Assembly (NCBI GenBank): GCA_039944855.1
Contig: JBDUXZ010000005.1
Span: 436,676 to 500,675 of the forward strand
DNA length: 64,000 nt
Reading direction: 5' to 3'
From: Rhodothermales bacterium
Lineage (GTDB): Bacteria > Bacteroidota > Rhodothermia > Rhodothermales > JANQRZ01
The notes under the pieces were generated by a model. It saw nothing but the letters and a program-made list of their open reading frames with translations, searched no databases and was not told the DNA's origin. The translations under genes and the position numbers were made by a program. Positions 44,913 to 53,741 of the stretch are shown one piece after another. Each line of letters begins with the position of its first letter. Position 1 is the first letter of the stretch.

Positions 44913-44924
44913 GAGGGCGGAGAC

Positions 44925-44932
44925 GGAAGGTA
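44925..44932 (-). promoter_or_regulatory. Predicted -7 box of the GNAT gene
   Basis: TACCTTCC on the minus strand, 50 bases before the ATG at 44874 and just past the ABC ATPase stop. Confidence 0.5.
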
Positions 44933-44944
44933 CGGTGCCGGAGG

Positions 44945-45973
44945 CTACGTCCGCACCCAGTGATGCGTCGAGGCGCGGACGTGGAGCGGGTCCGGCACCG
45001 GCGCGCCGGGCGGCATCCACACCCGCAGTTCGGTCCCGAGCGCCTCGACGGTCCACTCGGTGTACGCTCCGAGGTAGAGCCGACTGAGGAGGCGCGCAGG
45101 CACGGAGTCGGCGCTCTCCTCGTCCGCCGTCCACAGCTCGCCCGGCCGCACCGAGAGCACGTAGCCGTCGGGGCGCGGCTCGTCCGGCACGAGCCCGGCG
45201 ATGAGCGCGGCGTCCTCGATCACGTTGCTCCCGCCGAGGAAGCGCGCGACGTAAGCCGTCTCCGGCGTGATGTAGAGCGTCTCCGGCGGGCCGACCTCCA
45301 CGATCCGCCCCCGGTCCATCACCGCGATGAGGTCGGAGAGCGCGAGGGCCTCTTGCTGGTCGTGGGTGACGTAGAGGCTCGTCGTGCCGAGTTCGCGCTG
45401 GAGGTCCTTCAATTCGCGGCGCGTCTGCTCGCGGAGGGCGAGGTCGAGGTTCGAGAGCGGCTCGTCGAAGAGGAGCACGTCGGGCTCGACGGCGAGTGCC
45501 CTCGCGAGGGCGACGCGCTGCTGCTGCCCGCCCGAGAGCTTGCTCACCGGCCGGTCCTCGAGCCCCGCGAGGTCCACGCGGCCGAGCGCCTCGGCGACGC
45601 GCTCGCGGATGCGCGCCCGCTTCCACTTCTTCACTTCGAGCCCGTAGGCCACGTTCTCCCCCACCGTCATCGTCGGGAAGAGGGCGTAGTTCTGGAAGAC
45701 GAGCGCCGTCGGGCGGCCCTGCGGCGGCACGCCCGTCACGTCGCGCCCGGCGATCGCGATGCGCCCGGCGTCCGGCGTCTCGAAGCCCGCGACCATCCGC
45801 AGCAGCGTCGTCTTCCCGCAGCCGCTCGGGCCGAGGAGCGAGAAGAAGCTCCCGCGCGGCACGTCGAGCGTCACGTCATCGACGGCCGTGAGGCTGCCGT
45901 AGCGCTTCGTGACGCGGTCGAGCGAGATGCCGGCTTCCGGTTCCACAGCGCGGAGAAATGGGTAGGGGCGCAC
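44945..45973 (-). CDS. ABC transporter ATPase (MalK/PotA/FbpC type), no permease nearby
   Basis: A 342-residue ATPase if started at the GTG 45973, or 333 from a GTG at 45946. Walker A is GPSGCGKTT, the Q-loop VFQNYALFP, the signature LSGGQQQRVALARAL, Walker B VLLFDEPLSNLD and the H-loop YVTHDQQEA. After about residue 250 comes a TOBE-type regulatory domain. The family energises import of sugars, polyamines or ferric iron. No permease or binding-protein gene is adjacent. The upstream GTG lies inside the GTAG palindrome at 45962, so the later GTG is the more natural start. Confidence 0.88.
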   Translation of the reverse strand: MRPYPFLRAVEPEAGISLDRVTKRYGSLTAVDDVTLDVPRGSFFSLLGPSGCGKTTLLRMVAGFETPDAGRIAIAGRDVTGVPPQGRPTALVFQNYALFPTMTVGENVAYGLEVKKWKRARIRERVAEALGRVDLAGLEDRPVSKLSGGQQQRVALARALAVEPDVLLFDEPLSNLDLALREQTRRELKDLQRELGTTSLYVTHDQQEALALSDLIAVMDRGRIVEVGPPETLYITPETAYVARFLGGSNVIEDAALIAGLVPDEPRPDGYVLSVRPGELWTADEESADSVPARLLSRLYLGAYTEWTVEALGTELRVWMPPGAPVPDPLHVRASTHHWVRT

Positions 45974-45989
45974 GGCCGTGCGCCCCTAC
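45962..45989. repeat. GTAG palindrome, copy 5 (GGGGCGCA subtype)
   Basis: Perfect 28-base palindrome with left half GTAGGGGCGCACGG. It overlaps the first possible start codon of the ABC ATPase gene and lies 22 bases after the sucC stop. Confidence 0.9.
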
Positions 45990-46011
45990 AGGATGGCGAT
46001 GGGAGTCGGAC

Positions 46012-47184
<1,173 letters not shown>

Positions 47185-47228
47185 CAGGGGTGCCGTCGTT
47201 TGGAGGAGGAAAGGAAAAGCCAGAGACG

Positions 47229-47236
47229 GGAAGCTA
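47229..47236 (-). promoter_or_regulatory. Predicted -7 box of sucC
   Basis: TAGCTTCC on the minus strand, 44 bases before the ATG at 47184. Confidence 0.5.
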
Positions 47237-47338
47237 CGGACGGCAGGGCTTATGGGTCCTCCGTCCTTTGTCACTTGTTGATGAACGAATGCTGCCTCGT
47301 GATGAAGGGCCCCTGATATCAAAACCCAAGGAAGAGTT

Positions 47339-47446
47339 TGTCATTGCGAGGAGCGCAGCGACGTGGCAATCTCCTACGGTCTGCCTCTTCGAGGAGATTG
47401 GCTGCGCCGAGCCCTGCGGGGTTGCTTCGCTACGCTCGCAATGACA
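47339..47446. repeat. Inverted-repeat element (TGTCATTGCGAG ends) in front of lptG
   Basis: A 108-base element. It opens TGTCATTGCGAGGAGCG and closes with CGCTACGCTCGCAATGACA; the outer 12 bases are perfectly inverted. Inner arms GGCAATCTCC and GGAGATTGGC pair as well. It ends 8 bases before the GTG start of lptG. The shape (short, non-coding, inverted ends) is MITE- or REP-like, and very similar words occur in unrelated bacterial genomes as I recall them. Confidence 0.8.
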
Positions 47447-47454
47447 GAAGACCC

Positions 47455-48555
47455 GTGACCACATTCGACCGCCACATCATCGCCCGATTTCTCGCTGCGA
47501 CGGCCCTGCTCGTTGGGCTCCTCGTCGTGTTCTTCGTCGTGCTCGACTACCTCGAGTACGTCGACGACTTCATGGACCGGGGCGCGACGACGGCAGAAGT
47601 GTTCGGGACGTACTACCTCAACTACATCCCCGAGATCGTCCGCTTGACGAGCCCCCTCGCCGTCTTCCTCGCGGCGATCTACGTGACAGGCCGGCTCGCG
47701 CAGTCGATGCAACTCGTGGCGCTGCACTCCAGCGGTGTCTCGCTGTACCGGCTGATGGTGCCGTTCTTAGTCGTGGCGGTGGCGCTCACGGGGTTCATGT
47801 TCTGGTTCAACGGGTGGATCGTGCCGCGCACGAACGCGGTCGTGATCGAATTCCAGTCGGAGTACTACAAGAAAGCGCCCGAGCAGGCGCAGACGAGCCA
47901 GATCCACCGGCAGAACCGGCCCGGCTCCGTGCTCTCCGTCGGCTTCTTCGACCGGCGCGAGACCCAGGCGTACCGCGTCTCGCTGCAGGACTTCGAAGCC
48001 GAGGACGGCTCCCCCGGCGCCGAACGGCTCACCCAGCGCCTCGACGCCTCCGACATGAAATGGGTGGACTCGCTCGGCGTGTGGCGGATGCGCGACGTGA
48101 CGCTCTACACCTTCCGCTCCGACACCACGCTCCGCCGCGAGATCGCCTCGCTCGACACCGCCCTCCAGGTCCTCCCCCGCGACCTCGCACGGACCGAGCG
48201 CGACGCCGAGCGCCTCACGATCCCCGAAGCGCGCGAGTACCTCGACGGCCTCCGCCGCGCCGGCGCCGACCGGATCGGCCGGCCGCTCGTGAGCTACTAC
48301 GGGAAGTTCTCGTACCCGATGGCGAACCTCATCCTCGTCGTGATCGGCGTGGCCATGGCGTCGATGCGGCGGCGGGGCGGGCAGGCCGTGCAGTTCGGGA
48401 TCGGGCTGTTCATCGCGTTCGTGTACCTCGCGCTGCAGAAGCTGAGCGAGCCGTTCGGCTACGCCGAGGCCGTCGCGCCGATCGTCGTGGCGTGGGTGCC
48501 GCACGCGCTCTTCGCCGCCTTCGCCGTCGTCCTCGTGTGGCGCGTCAATCGCTGA
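47455..48555 (+). CDS. LptF/LptG-type permease of the LPS exporter (YjgP/YjgQ)
   Basis: A 366-residue inner-membrane protein. Three N-terminal helices (from TTFDRHIIARFLAATALLVGL) lead into a periplasmic beta-jellyroll (about 125-265), and three C-terminal helices follow (MANLILVVIGVAMASM, GIGLFIAFVYLALQKL and a last one before the end). This is the LptF/G layout that extracts LPS from the inner membrane. I choose the GTG at 47455; upstream codons lie inside the inverted-repeat element. It is on the same strand as lptD but not in the same operon. Confidence 0.9.
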   Translation: MTTFDRHIIARFLAATALLVGLLVVFFVVLDYLEYVDDFMDRGATTAEVFGTYYLNYIPEIVRLTSPLAVFLAAIYVTGRLAQSMQLVALHSSGVSLYRLMVPFLVVAVALTGFMFWFNGWIVPRTNAVVIEFQSEYYKKAPEQAQTSQIHRQNRPGSVLSVGFFDRRETQAYRVSLQDFEAEDGSPGAERLTQRLDASDMKWVDSLGVWRMRDVTLYTFRSDTTLRREIASLDTALQVLPRDLARTERDAERLTIPEAREYLDGLRRAGADRIGRPLVSYYGKFSYPMANLILVVIGVAMASMRRRGGQAVQFGIGLFIAFVYLALQKLSEPFGYAEAVAPIVVAWVPHALFAAFAVVLVWRVNR

Positions 48556-48607
48556 CATGATCCCCGAAACAAGAGGAAGCGGGTTTTGCTTGAGTCTGAG
48601 TGGCGTG

Positions 48608-48624
48608 CGAACCTGCGAGGTTCG
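48608..48624. repeat. CGAACCT hairpin
   Basis: CGAACCT, GCG, AGGTTCG: a perfect 7-base stem between lptG and the next convergent gene. Could be a weak terminator or a dispersed element. Confidence 0.45.
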
Positions 48625-48654
48625 AATAACGGAGTGGCGCTCCAGCGACCCCGG

Positions 48655-49161
48655 TCAGGGAGAGCTCAGCCGCTCGACCGTCACGCTCGTCGCTACCCCT
48701 ACGAGCGGGGTCCCGAGTAAGAGGTAGTCAGCAGCCGGCGTCTGCGCGACGGCATAAACGTAGAGCCCTTGTGCCGCCGTCGTCACCAGCACATTGAGCC
48801 ACAGCGTGCCGCGCCGTCCGTTTGCAAGGTGCGCCCCGAGGGCGGACGCGGTGGAACTGCCGATCCAGGCCCCAACGAGACCGTACTCGGAAAGGATGTC
48901 CTCCGCAATGAACGAGCGGTCCGCTGCTAAGCCGATTCCGTAGCCTCCGGCTGAACCGAGGCCGTAGCCGGCGGCGGCGCCAAGGAAAACGACGGCGAGC
49001 GGGGGCGAGCGGCGTTGTGCATGGGGGGAGGCGGGTGCACGAGCGTGTTCTGGGGGCTTTTCGGTTCGGAACACCAGCTCGAGGCGTTCGCCTCCTGCTG
49101 CATCCTGCGCCCCAGCGATGGGGGCGGAGGCCAAGAAGAGGGTGAGGAGGACGAGGCGCAT
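48655..49161 (-). CDS. Hypothetical exported protein
   Basis: A 168-residue protein with a clear signal peptide (MRLVLLTLFLASAPIAGAQ). The mature part begins with a polar, basic linker and then Gly/Ala-rich hydrophobic segments (LAVVFLGAAAGYGLGSAGGYGIGL in part, then GAWIGSSTASALGAHLA), resembling glycine-zipper type membrane segments. No family recognised. GC is lower than in neighbouring genes. Confidence 0.65.
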   Translation of the reverse strand: MRLVLLTLFLASAPIAGAQDAAGGERLELVFRTEKPPEHARAPASPHAQRRSPPLAVVFLGAAAGYGLGSAGGYGIGLAADRSFIAEDILSEYGLVGAWIGSSTASALGAHLANGRRGTLWLNVLVTTAAQGLYVYAVAQTPAADYLLLGTPLVGVATSVTVERLSSP

Positions 49162-49266
49162 GGGAAGGAATCCTAACTATCAATTCAGGAGCGCGAGGCT
49201 GCATAATAGCCACGGAAGGAGGCGTACGTCGCCACTGATTTCAGCGAGGAACGACGCGAGCGCCAT

Positions 49267-49641
49267 CTATCCGCATCCTCTCTGACGTCGGCCTCGGAGC
49301 AGCCAGGCGTAGACAGCGAGGTTGAGGACGAGCACGAGTGCGCCGAGCACGAACTGGTGCGTCCGCGTCAGCCCCGACGGGTAGAGCACGGCCAGCAGGT
49401 ATTCCTCGACGAAGCCGCCCGTGTATCCCGCCTCTCCGCCGAGTCGCCGCAGCCGATTTTCCAGCGGCGTCAGCGGGCAGATCCACCCGGCGAACTCGAT
49501 GAGCGCGCCCCACGCCGCCGCCGGGACGTGGAGCCACGCGAGGCGGGGTCGGCGCAGCACGAGGAGGCCGCCCACGACGACGAACAGGACGAACGCGAGG
49601 TGGAAAACGACGACAAGATCGGCGAGGAATCGGTACAGCAT
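49267..49641 (-). CDS. DUF2784 family membrane protein
   Basis: A 124-residue inner-membrane protein with about four helices, beginning LADLVVVFHLAFVLFVVVGG and carrying the family pattern AWGALIEFAGWICPLTPLEN and GGFVEEYLLAVLYP. DUF2784 has no known function. Start at 49641. Stands alone on the minus strand. Confidence 0.85.
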   Translation of the reverse strand: MLYRFLADLVVVFHLAFVLFVVVGGLLVLRRPRLAWLHVPAAAWGALIEFAGWICPLTPLENRLRRLGGEAGYTGGFVEEYLLAVLYPSGLTRTHQFVLGALVLVLNLAVYAWLLRGRRQRGCG

Positions 49642-49680
49642 CGCCCAACATAAGCAACCCGAGCTGCGGCCTATCCCTCG

Positions 49681-49703
49681 TCATCCTGAGCTTGTCGAAG
49701 GAT
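49681..49703. repeat. TCATCCTGAGCTTGTCGAAGGAT dispersed element (short hairpin)
   Basis: ATCCT and AGGAT flank GAGCTTGTCGA. The word is one I recall from many unrelated genomes as a dispersed intergenic repeat. It lies in the 254-base spacer before the S9 peptidase gene; the rest of that spacer shows only the -7 box. Confidence 0.55.
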
Positions 49704-49864
49704 CTCTCCGGGGAACGTCGAACTGATTATCGAGGCCACGCCCGAAGAGACCCATTCAACTCCGCTCGCCGACGCTCCCTCCGCACAGGAGGACCCAGAG
49801 CGCAGGACATCGCCATACTTCACAACTCGGGTCGAGCAGGGTTGAGACGGAGGTGCCCGCCGCC

Positions 49865-49872
49865 TACCTTAC
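49865..49872 (+). promoter_or_regulatory. Predicted -7 box of the S9 peptidase gene
   Basis: TACCTTAC, 23 bases before the ATG at 49896. Confidence 0.55.
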
Positions 49873-49895
49873 GGCATCGACCAACCTGTGCACCC

Positions 49896-52358
49896 ATGCA
49901 TCGCTCTCGTTTCGTCCTCGCCTTCCTCGTCTTTGCCGCCGTGCCCGTCGCGGCGCAGGACGTGTATCAGACGCCGCCGCCCGCCCTCGCGGCGCTCGTC
50001 GACGCCCCGCCGACGCCGCGCGTCAGCCTCAGCCCGGACCGCGCGCAGATGCTGCTGATGGGCCGGCCGAGCCTCCCCTCGATTGCCGAGCTCGCTGAGC
50101 CGGAACTCGGCCTCGCGGGATCGCGGATCAACCCGCGCACGAACGGGCCGAGCCGCTCGTCGTCGTACAACAGTCTCGCGCTCCAGCCTGTCGAGGCCGG
50201 AGCGGCCGAGCGGGCCGTCGCCGGGCTCCCCGCCGCGCCGCGCATCCGCAATGTCGAGTGGGCACCGGACGGGCGGCACGTCGCGTTCACGAACGACGAG
50301 GCCGACCGGATCGATCTCTGGCTGCTCGACGTCAGCGCGGGGCAGGCGGAGCGCCTGACGACGCTCGCCGTCAACGATGCCGCCGGGGGCACGCCGTTCG
50401 CGTGGGCGCCGGACAGCCGCTCGCTCCTCGTCCACACCGTGCCGGCCGACCGGGGCGCCGCGCCCGAAGCGCCGCTCGCGCCGACGGGGCCGGTCGTGCA
50501 GGAGAACATGGGGCAGGAGGCCCCGGCGCGGACGTACCAGGACCTGCTGACAGGACCGCACGACGAGGCCCTCTTCGAGCACTACTTCGACACCGAGGTC
50601 GTCCGCGTCGGGCTCGACAGGACCGTGACGCCGCTCGGGATCCGCGGGCTCGTCAGCGACGCCGCGCCCTCGCCCGACGGGCGGTACGTCCTCGTCGAGC
50701 GGTGGCACCGACCGTTCTCGTACCTCGTCCCGAGCGGGCGCTTCCCCAACCGGATCACCGTCCACGCCGCCGACGGCGCACTCGTCGAAGAGATCGCCGA
50801 TCTGGGGCTCGCCGAGGAAGTCCCCGTCGGCTACGGCTCCGTCCCGACCGGCATCCGCAGCCTCGGCTGGCGCGCCGACGCCGACGCCACGCTCTACTGG
50901 ACGGAGGCGCTCGACGGCGGCGACATCCGCGCCGAGGCCGCCGAGCGCGACCGCGTCTTCCTCCTCGATGCGCCGTTCGACGGCGAGCCCGTGCCGCTCG
51001 TCACGCTCCCCCTCCGCTACGGCGGCGTGATGTGGGGCGACGGGTTCGCCCTCGTCCTCGACTGGTTCTGGAACACGCGGATGCAGGAGGTCTACCTCGT
51101 CGATCCCGACGCGCCCGGTGCCGCGCCGCGCCGGCTCCTCGCGTACTCGTGGGAGGACCGCTACAACGACCCCGGCTCTCCCGTCATGCAGTCGAACGGC
51201 GCGGGGCAATACCTCGTGGCGACGGCCGACGACGGGCAGAGCATCTTCCTCTCCGGCGAGGGCGCCTCGCCCGACGGCAACCGGCCGTTCCTGCGCAAGA
51301 TCGACCTCGCGAGCGGCGAGACCGAAGAGCTGTTCCGCTCCGAAGCGCCGTACTACGAGGACGTCGTCGCAGCCGTCGACCTCGACGAGCGCACGATCCT
51401 GACGCGGCGCGAGACCGCGGTGGAGCCGCCGAACTACTACCTCCGCGACCTCGACGACGACGAGGCCGTCCAACTCACGAGCTTCCCGCACCCGTACCCC
51501 GAGCTCGCCGAAGTCCAGAAGGAAACGATCCAGTACGAGCGCGCCGACGGCGTCCCGCTCTCGGCCACGCTCTACCTCCCCGCCGGCTACGACGCCGAGC
51601 GCGACGGCCCGCTCCCCGGCTTCGTGTGGGCCTACCCGCAGGAGTTCAAGAGCGCCGACGCCGCCGGCCAGCGCACCGACTCCCCGTTCCAGTTCAAGTA
51701 CGTGAGCTACTGGGGCGCCGTGCCGTGGGTGACGCGGGGCTACGCCGTTTTCGACGACGCCGCGATGCCGATCGTCGGCGAGGGCGACGACGAGCCGAAC
51801 GACGCCTTCGTCGAGCAACTCGTCGCGAACGCGCAGGCCGTGATCGACGAGGGCGTGCGGCGCGGCGTGCTCGACCCCGACCGCGTGGCCGTCGCGGGCC
51901 ACTCGTACGGCGCGTTCATGACGGCGAACCTGTTGGCTCACTCCGACCTCTTCCGCGCGGGGATTGCCCGAAGCGGGGCCTACAACCGGACGCTCACCCC
52001 GTTCGGCTTCCAGTCTGAGGAGCGAACGTACTGGGAAGCGCCCGAGGTCTACTACACCATGAGCCCGTTCATGCACGCCGACGCCGTCGACGAGCCGATC
52101 CTGCTCATCCACGGTGCCGCCGACAACAACTCGGGCACGTTCCCGATGCAGAGCGAGCGCTACTTCAACGCGCTCAAAGGGCTCGGCAAGACGGCGCGGC
52201 TCGTGATGCTCCCGCACGAGAGCCACGGCTACCGCGCCCGCGCCTCCGTCCTCCACATGGTCTGGGAGATGGACCGCTGGCTCGATACCTACGTCAAGAA
52301 CGCGGCACCCTCCGAGGCCGCTTCATCCCCCGAGCAACCTGCCGATACCGGAGAGTGA
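49896..52358 (+). CDS. S9 family serine peptidase (glutamyl endopeptidase/CGEP-like)
   Basis: An 820-residue exported peptidase with a signal peptide (MHRSRFVLAFLVFAAVPVAAQ). A beta-propeller-type region covers about 100-560. The alpha/beta-hydrolase domain has Ser670 (GHSYGAF), Asp743 (HGAADNN) and His777 (ESHGY). The segment RSGAYNRTLTPFGFQSEERT resembles chloroplast glutamyl endopeptidase relatives (S9D), which suggests cleavage after Glu/Asp in small peptides; specificity is inference. The downstream cupin gene starts at an ATG overlapping its stop. Confidence 0.92.
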   Translation: MHRSRFVLAFLVFAAVPVAAQDVYQTPPPALAALVDAPPTPRVSLSPDRAQMLLMGRPSLPSIAELAEPELGLAGSRINPRTNGPSRSSSYNSLALQPVEAGAAERAVAGLPAAPRIRNVEWAPDGRHVAFTNDEADRIDLWLLDVSAGQAERLTTLAVNDAAGGTPFAWAPDSRSLLVHTVPADRGAAPEAPLAPTGPVVQENMGQEAPARTYQDLLTGPHDEALFEHYFDTEVVRVGLDRTVTPLGIRGLVSDAAPSPDGRYVLVERWHRPFSYLVPSGRFPNRITVHAADGALVEEIADLGLAEEVPVGYGSVPTGIRSLGWRADADATLYWTEALDGGDIRAEAAERDRVFLLDAPFDGEPVPLVTLPLRYGGVMWGDGFALVLDWFWNTRMQEVYLVDPDAPGAAPRRLLAYSWEDRYNDPGSPVMQSNGAGQYLVATADDGQSIFLSGEGASPDGNRPFLRKIDLASGETEELFRSEAPYYEDVVAAVDLDERTILTRRETAVEPPNYYLRDLDDDEAVQLTSFPHPYPELAEVQKETIQYERADGVPLSATLYLPAGYDAERDGPLPGFVWAYPQEFKSADAAGQRTDSPFQFKYVSYWGAVPWVTRGYAVFDDAAMPIVGEGDDEPNDAFVEQLVANAQAVIDEGVRRGVLDPDRVAVAGHSYGAFMTANLLAHSDLFRAGIARSGAYNRTLTPFGFQSEERTYWEAPEVYYTMSPFMHADAVDEPILLIHGAADNNSGTFPMQSERYFNALKGLGKTARLVMLPHESHGYRARASVLHMVWEMDRWLDTYVKNAAPSEAASSPEQPADTGE

Positions 52359-52732
52359 TGGAGCCTAACACGATTCAAAAAGTCAACCTCGCCGCCGCCT
52401 TCGCCTCGTTCGACGAGCGGTGGTCGCCGCGCATCGCGGCCGAGTTGAACGGGCAGCACGTCAAACTCGCGAAGCTGGAGGGGCCGTTCGTGTGGCACCG
52501 CCACGAGGCTGAGGACGAGCTGTTCCTCGTCGTGAAAGGGCGGCTCGTGATCGAGCTCCGCGACGGGGCCGTGACGCTGGAGCCGGGCGAGTTCGTCGTG
52601 GTCCCGCGCGGCGTCGAGCACCGGCCAGTCGCCGAGGAGGAAGTCCACCTCCTCCTCTTCGAGCCGGCGGGCACGCTGAACACGGGCGACGTCGTCAACG
52701 AGCGGACGGTGCCTGCGCTCGCGCGGTTGTAA
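52358..52732 (+). CDS. Small cupin-domain protein
   Basis: A 124-residue single-domain cupin. Motif 1 is WHRHEAEDELFLVVKGRL (two His plus Glu as likely metal ligands) and motif 2 PGEFVVVPRGVEHRPVAEE. The beta-barrel may bind a metal and a small ligand. The start ATG overlaps the peptidase stop (TGATG), so it is translationally coupled. No enzymatic role can be assigned. Confidence 0.88.
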   Translation: MEPNTIQKVNLAAAFASFDERWSPRIAAELNGQHVKLAKLEGPFVWHRHEAEDELFLVVKGRLVIELRDGAVTLEPGEFVVVPRGVEHRPVAEEEVHLLLFEPAGTLNTGDVVNERTVPALARL

Positions 52733-52773
52733 AAGCGCACACCAGACGAGCCAACACTCCTCCGCTACCCCAA

Positions 52774-52781
52774 TATTTTAC
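52774..52781 (+). promoter_or_regulatory. Possible -7 box of the 52810 gene
   Basis: TATTTTAC, 28 bases before the ATG at 52810; a weak match lacking the C. Confidence 0.35.
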
Positions 52782-52809
52782 CGACGTTTACGACCCGAAC
52801 GTGTTGCCC

Positions 52810-53454
52810 ATGCTGCTCCTCCTCTTCGGCCCGATCTGCCTGCTGGTCGTGCTCCTCGTAGCCTTCCTGCCGTACGGGACGTTCCGGCTGGCGGCGAGGA
52901 ACGGGAAAGTGGGGAACGAGCGCAGTCGCCGCCGCACCCGCCGCGAGGCGCGTCACCTCAAGCGATTCCTTCGCAACGCGGTCCTTCTGCCCTTCCTGAT
53001 CGTCGTCATGATCCAGGGCACCCTCTTCACCCTGCACTACTTCATCGTCCCCGACACGACGATGAACGACATCTTCGGCGAGTATCACCCTGATGTGGCG
53101 CTCAACGCGCCGGACCTGGAGTCGTGGAAGACGGCGATGGTGCGGAGCCGCCGGGCCCGGGAGGTCGAGGCCCAACTACGCACGGGAGGCCTCGCGGACA
53201 AGACCTCGCTCGCCGCGACGATGGTGGAGCACTGGCCCCTCCACATCATCATCCCCCTGCTGCCGCTGGCCTTCCTCGCCTGGTTCATGAGGCGGCACTT
53301 CTTCGCGATGTCACAGCACTACCACTACGAAGTAACGCGCCGGGCCAAGCGCTACGCCCTCCACACGGTCGCGACGGAGACCCGCGAGGCGGCGCGGCGG
53401 AAACAGGTCGGCTATGCCTCGCCGCCGGGGATGTTGAACGAGAACTTCGGCTGA
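52810..53454 (+). CDS. Hypothetical membrane protein with basic loop
   Basis: A 214-residue protein with three predicted membrane helices: one at the N-terminus (LLLLFGPICLLVVLLVAFLP), one after a strongly basic loop (RSRRRTRREARHLKRFLR) at LLPFLIVVMIQGTLF, and one near 155-170 (HIIIPLLPLAFLAWF). The C-terminal tail is basic. Start uncertain: ATG at 52810 or GTG at 52801. No family recognised. Its end converges with the DUF3467 gene; by the coordinates the two coding regions overlap by about 40 bases. Confidence 0.6.
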   Translation: MLLLLFGPICLLVVLLVAFLPYGTFRLAARNGKVGNERSRRRTRREARHLKRFLRNAVLLPFLIVVMIQGTLFTLHYFIVPDTTMNDIFGEYHPDVALNAPDLESWKTAMVRSRRAREVEAQLRTGGLADKTSLAATMVEHWPLHIIIPLLPLAFLAWFMRRHFFAMSQHYHYEVTRRAKRYALHTVATETREAARRKQVGYASPPGMLNENFG

Positions 53455-53741
53455 GCGCCGCCGCCCTCGCCGATGGGGCCGAAGCTGGCCTCGTAGCGGG
53501 AGATGTTCTCTTCGAGCGCGCCGAGCAGCCGCTTCGCGTGCTGCGGCGTCACCACGATCCGGCTCTTCACGCGCGCCTTCGGGACGCCGGGCATCACGCG
53601 GATGAAGTCGAGGATGAACTCCTCCGGCGAGTGGGCGATCATCACGAGGTTGGAGTACGTGCCCTCGGCGACGTCTTCCGTCAGCTCGATGTTGAGTTGG
53701 GGTTGCTGCTCTTTCTTCGGGGTCTCGGAGTCTTGGCTCAT
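53412..53741 (-). CDS. DUF3467 family protein
   Basis: A 109-residue soluble protein with the DUF3467 pattern: EGTYSNLVMIAHSPEEFILDFIRVMPG (abbreviated), then KARVKSRIVVTPQHAKRLLGAL and EENISRYEASFG. The family is small, widespread and of unknown function. Its ATG overlaps the stop of the cystathionine beta-synthase gene (ATGA), indicating coupled translation. It overlaps the 3-prime end of the convergent membrane-protein gene. Confidence 0.88.
   Translation of the reverse strand: MSQDSETPKKEQQPQLNIELTEDVAEGTYSNLVMIAHSPEEFILDFIRVMPGVPKARVKSRIVVTPQHAKRLLGALEENISRYEASFGPIGEGGGAQPKFSFNIPGGEA

Noticed and set aside
49869-52256. 795-codon open frame antisense to the S9 peptidase
   Set aside because: Shadow of a gene with intact catalytic triad on the plus strand.
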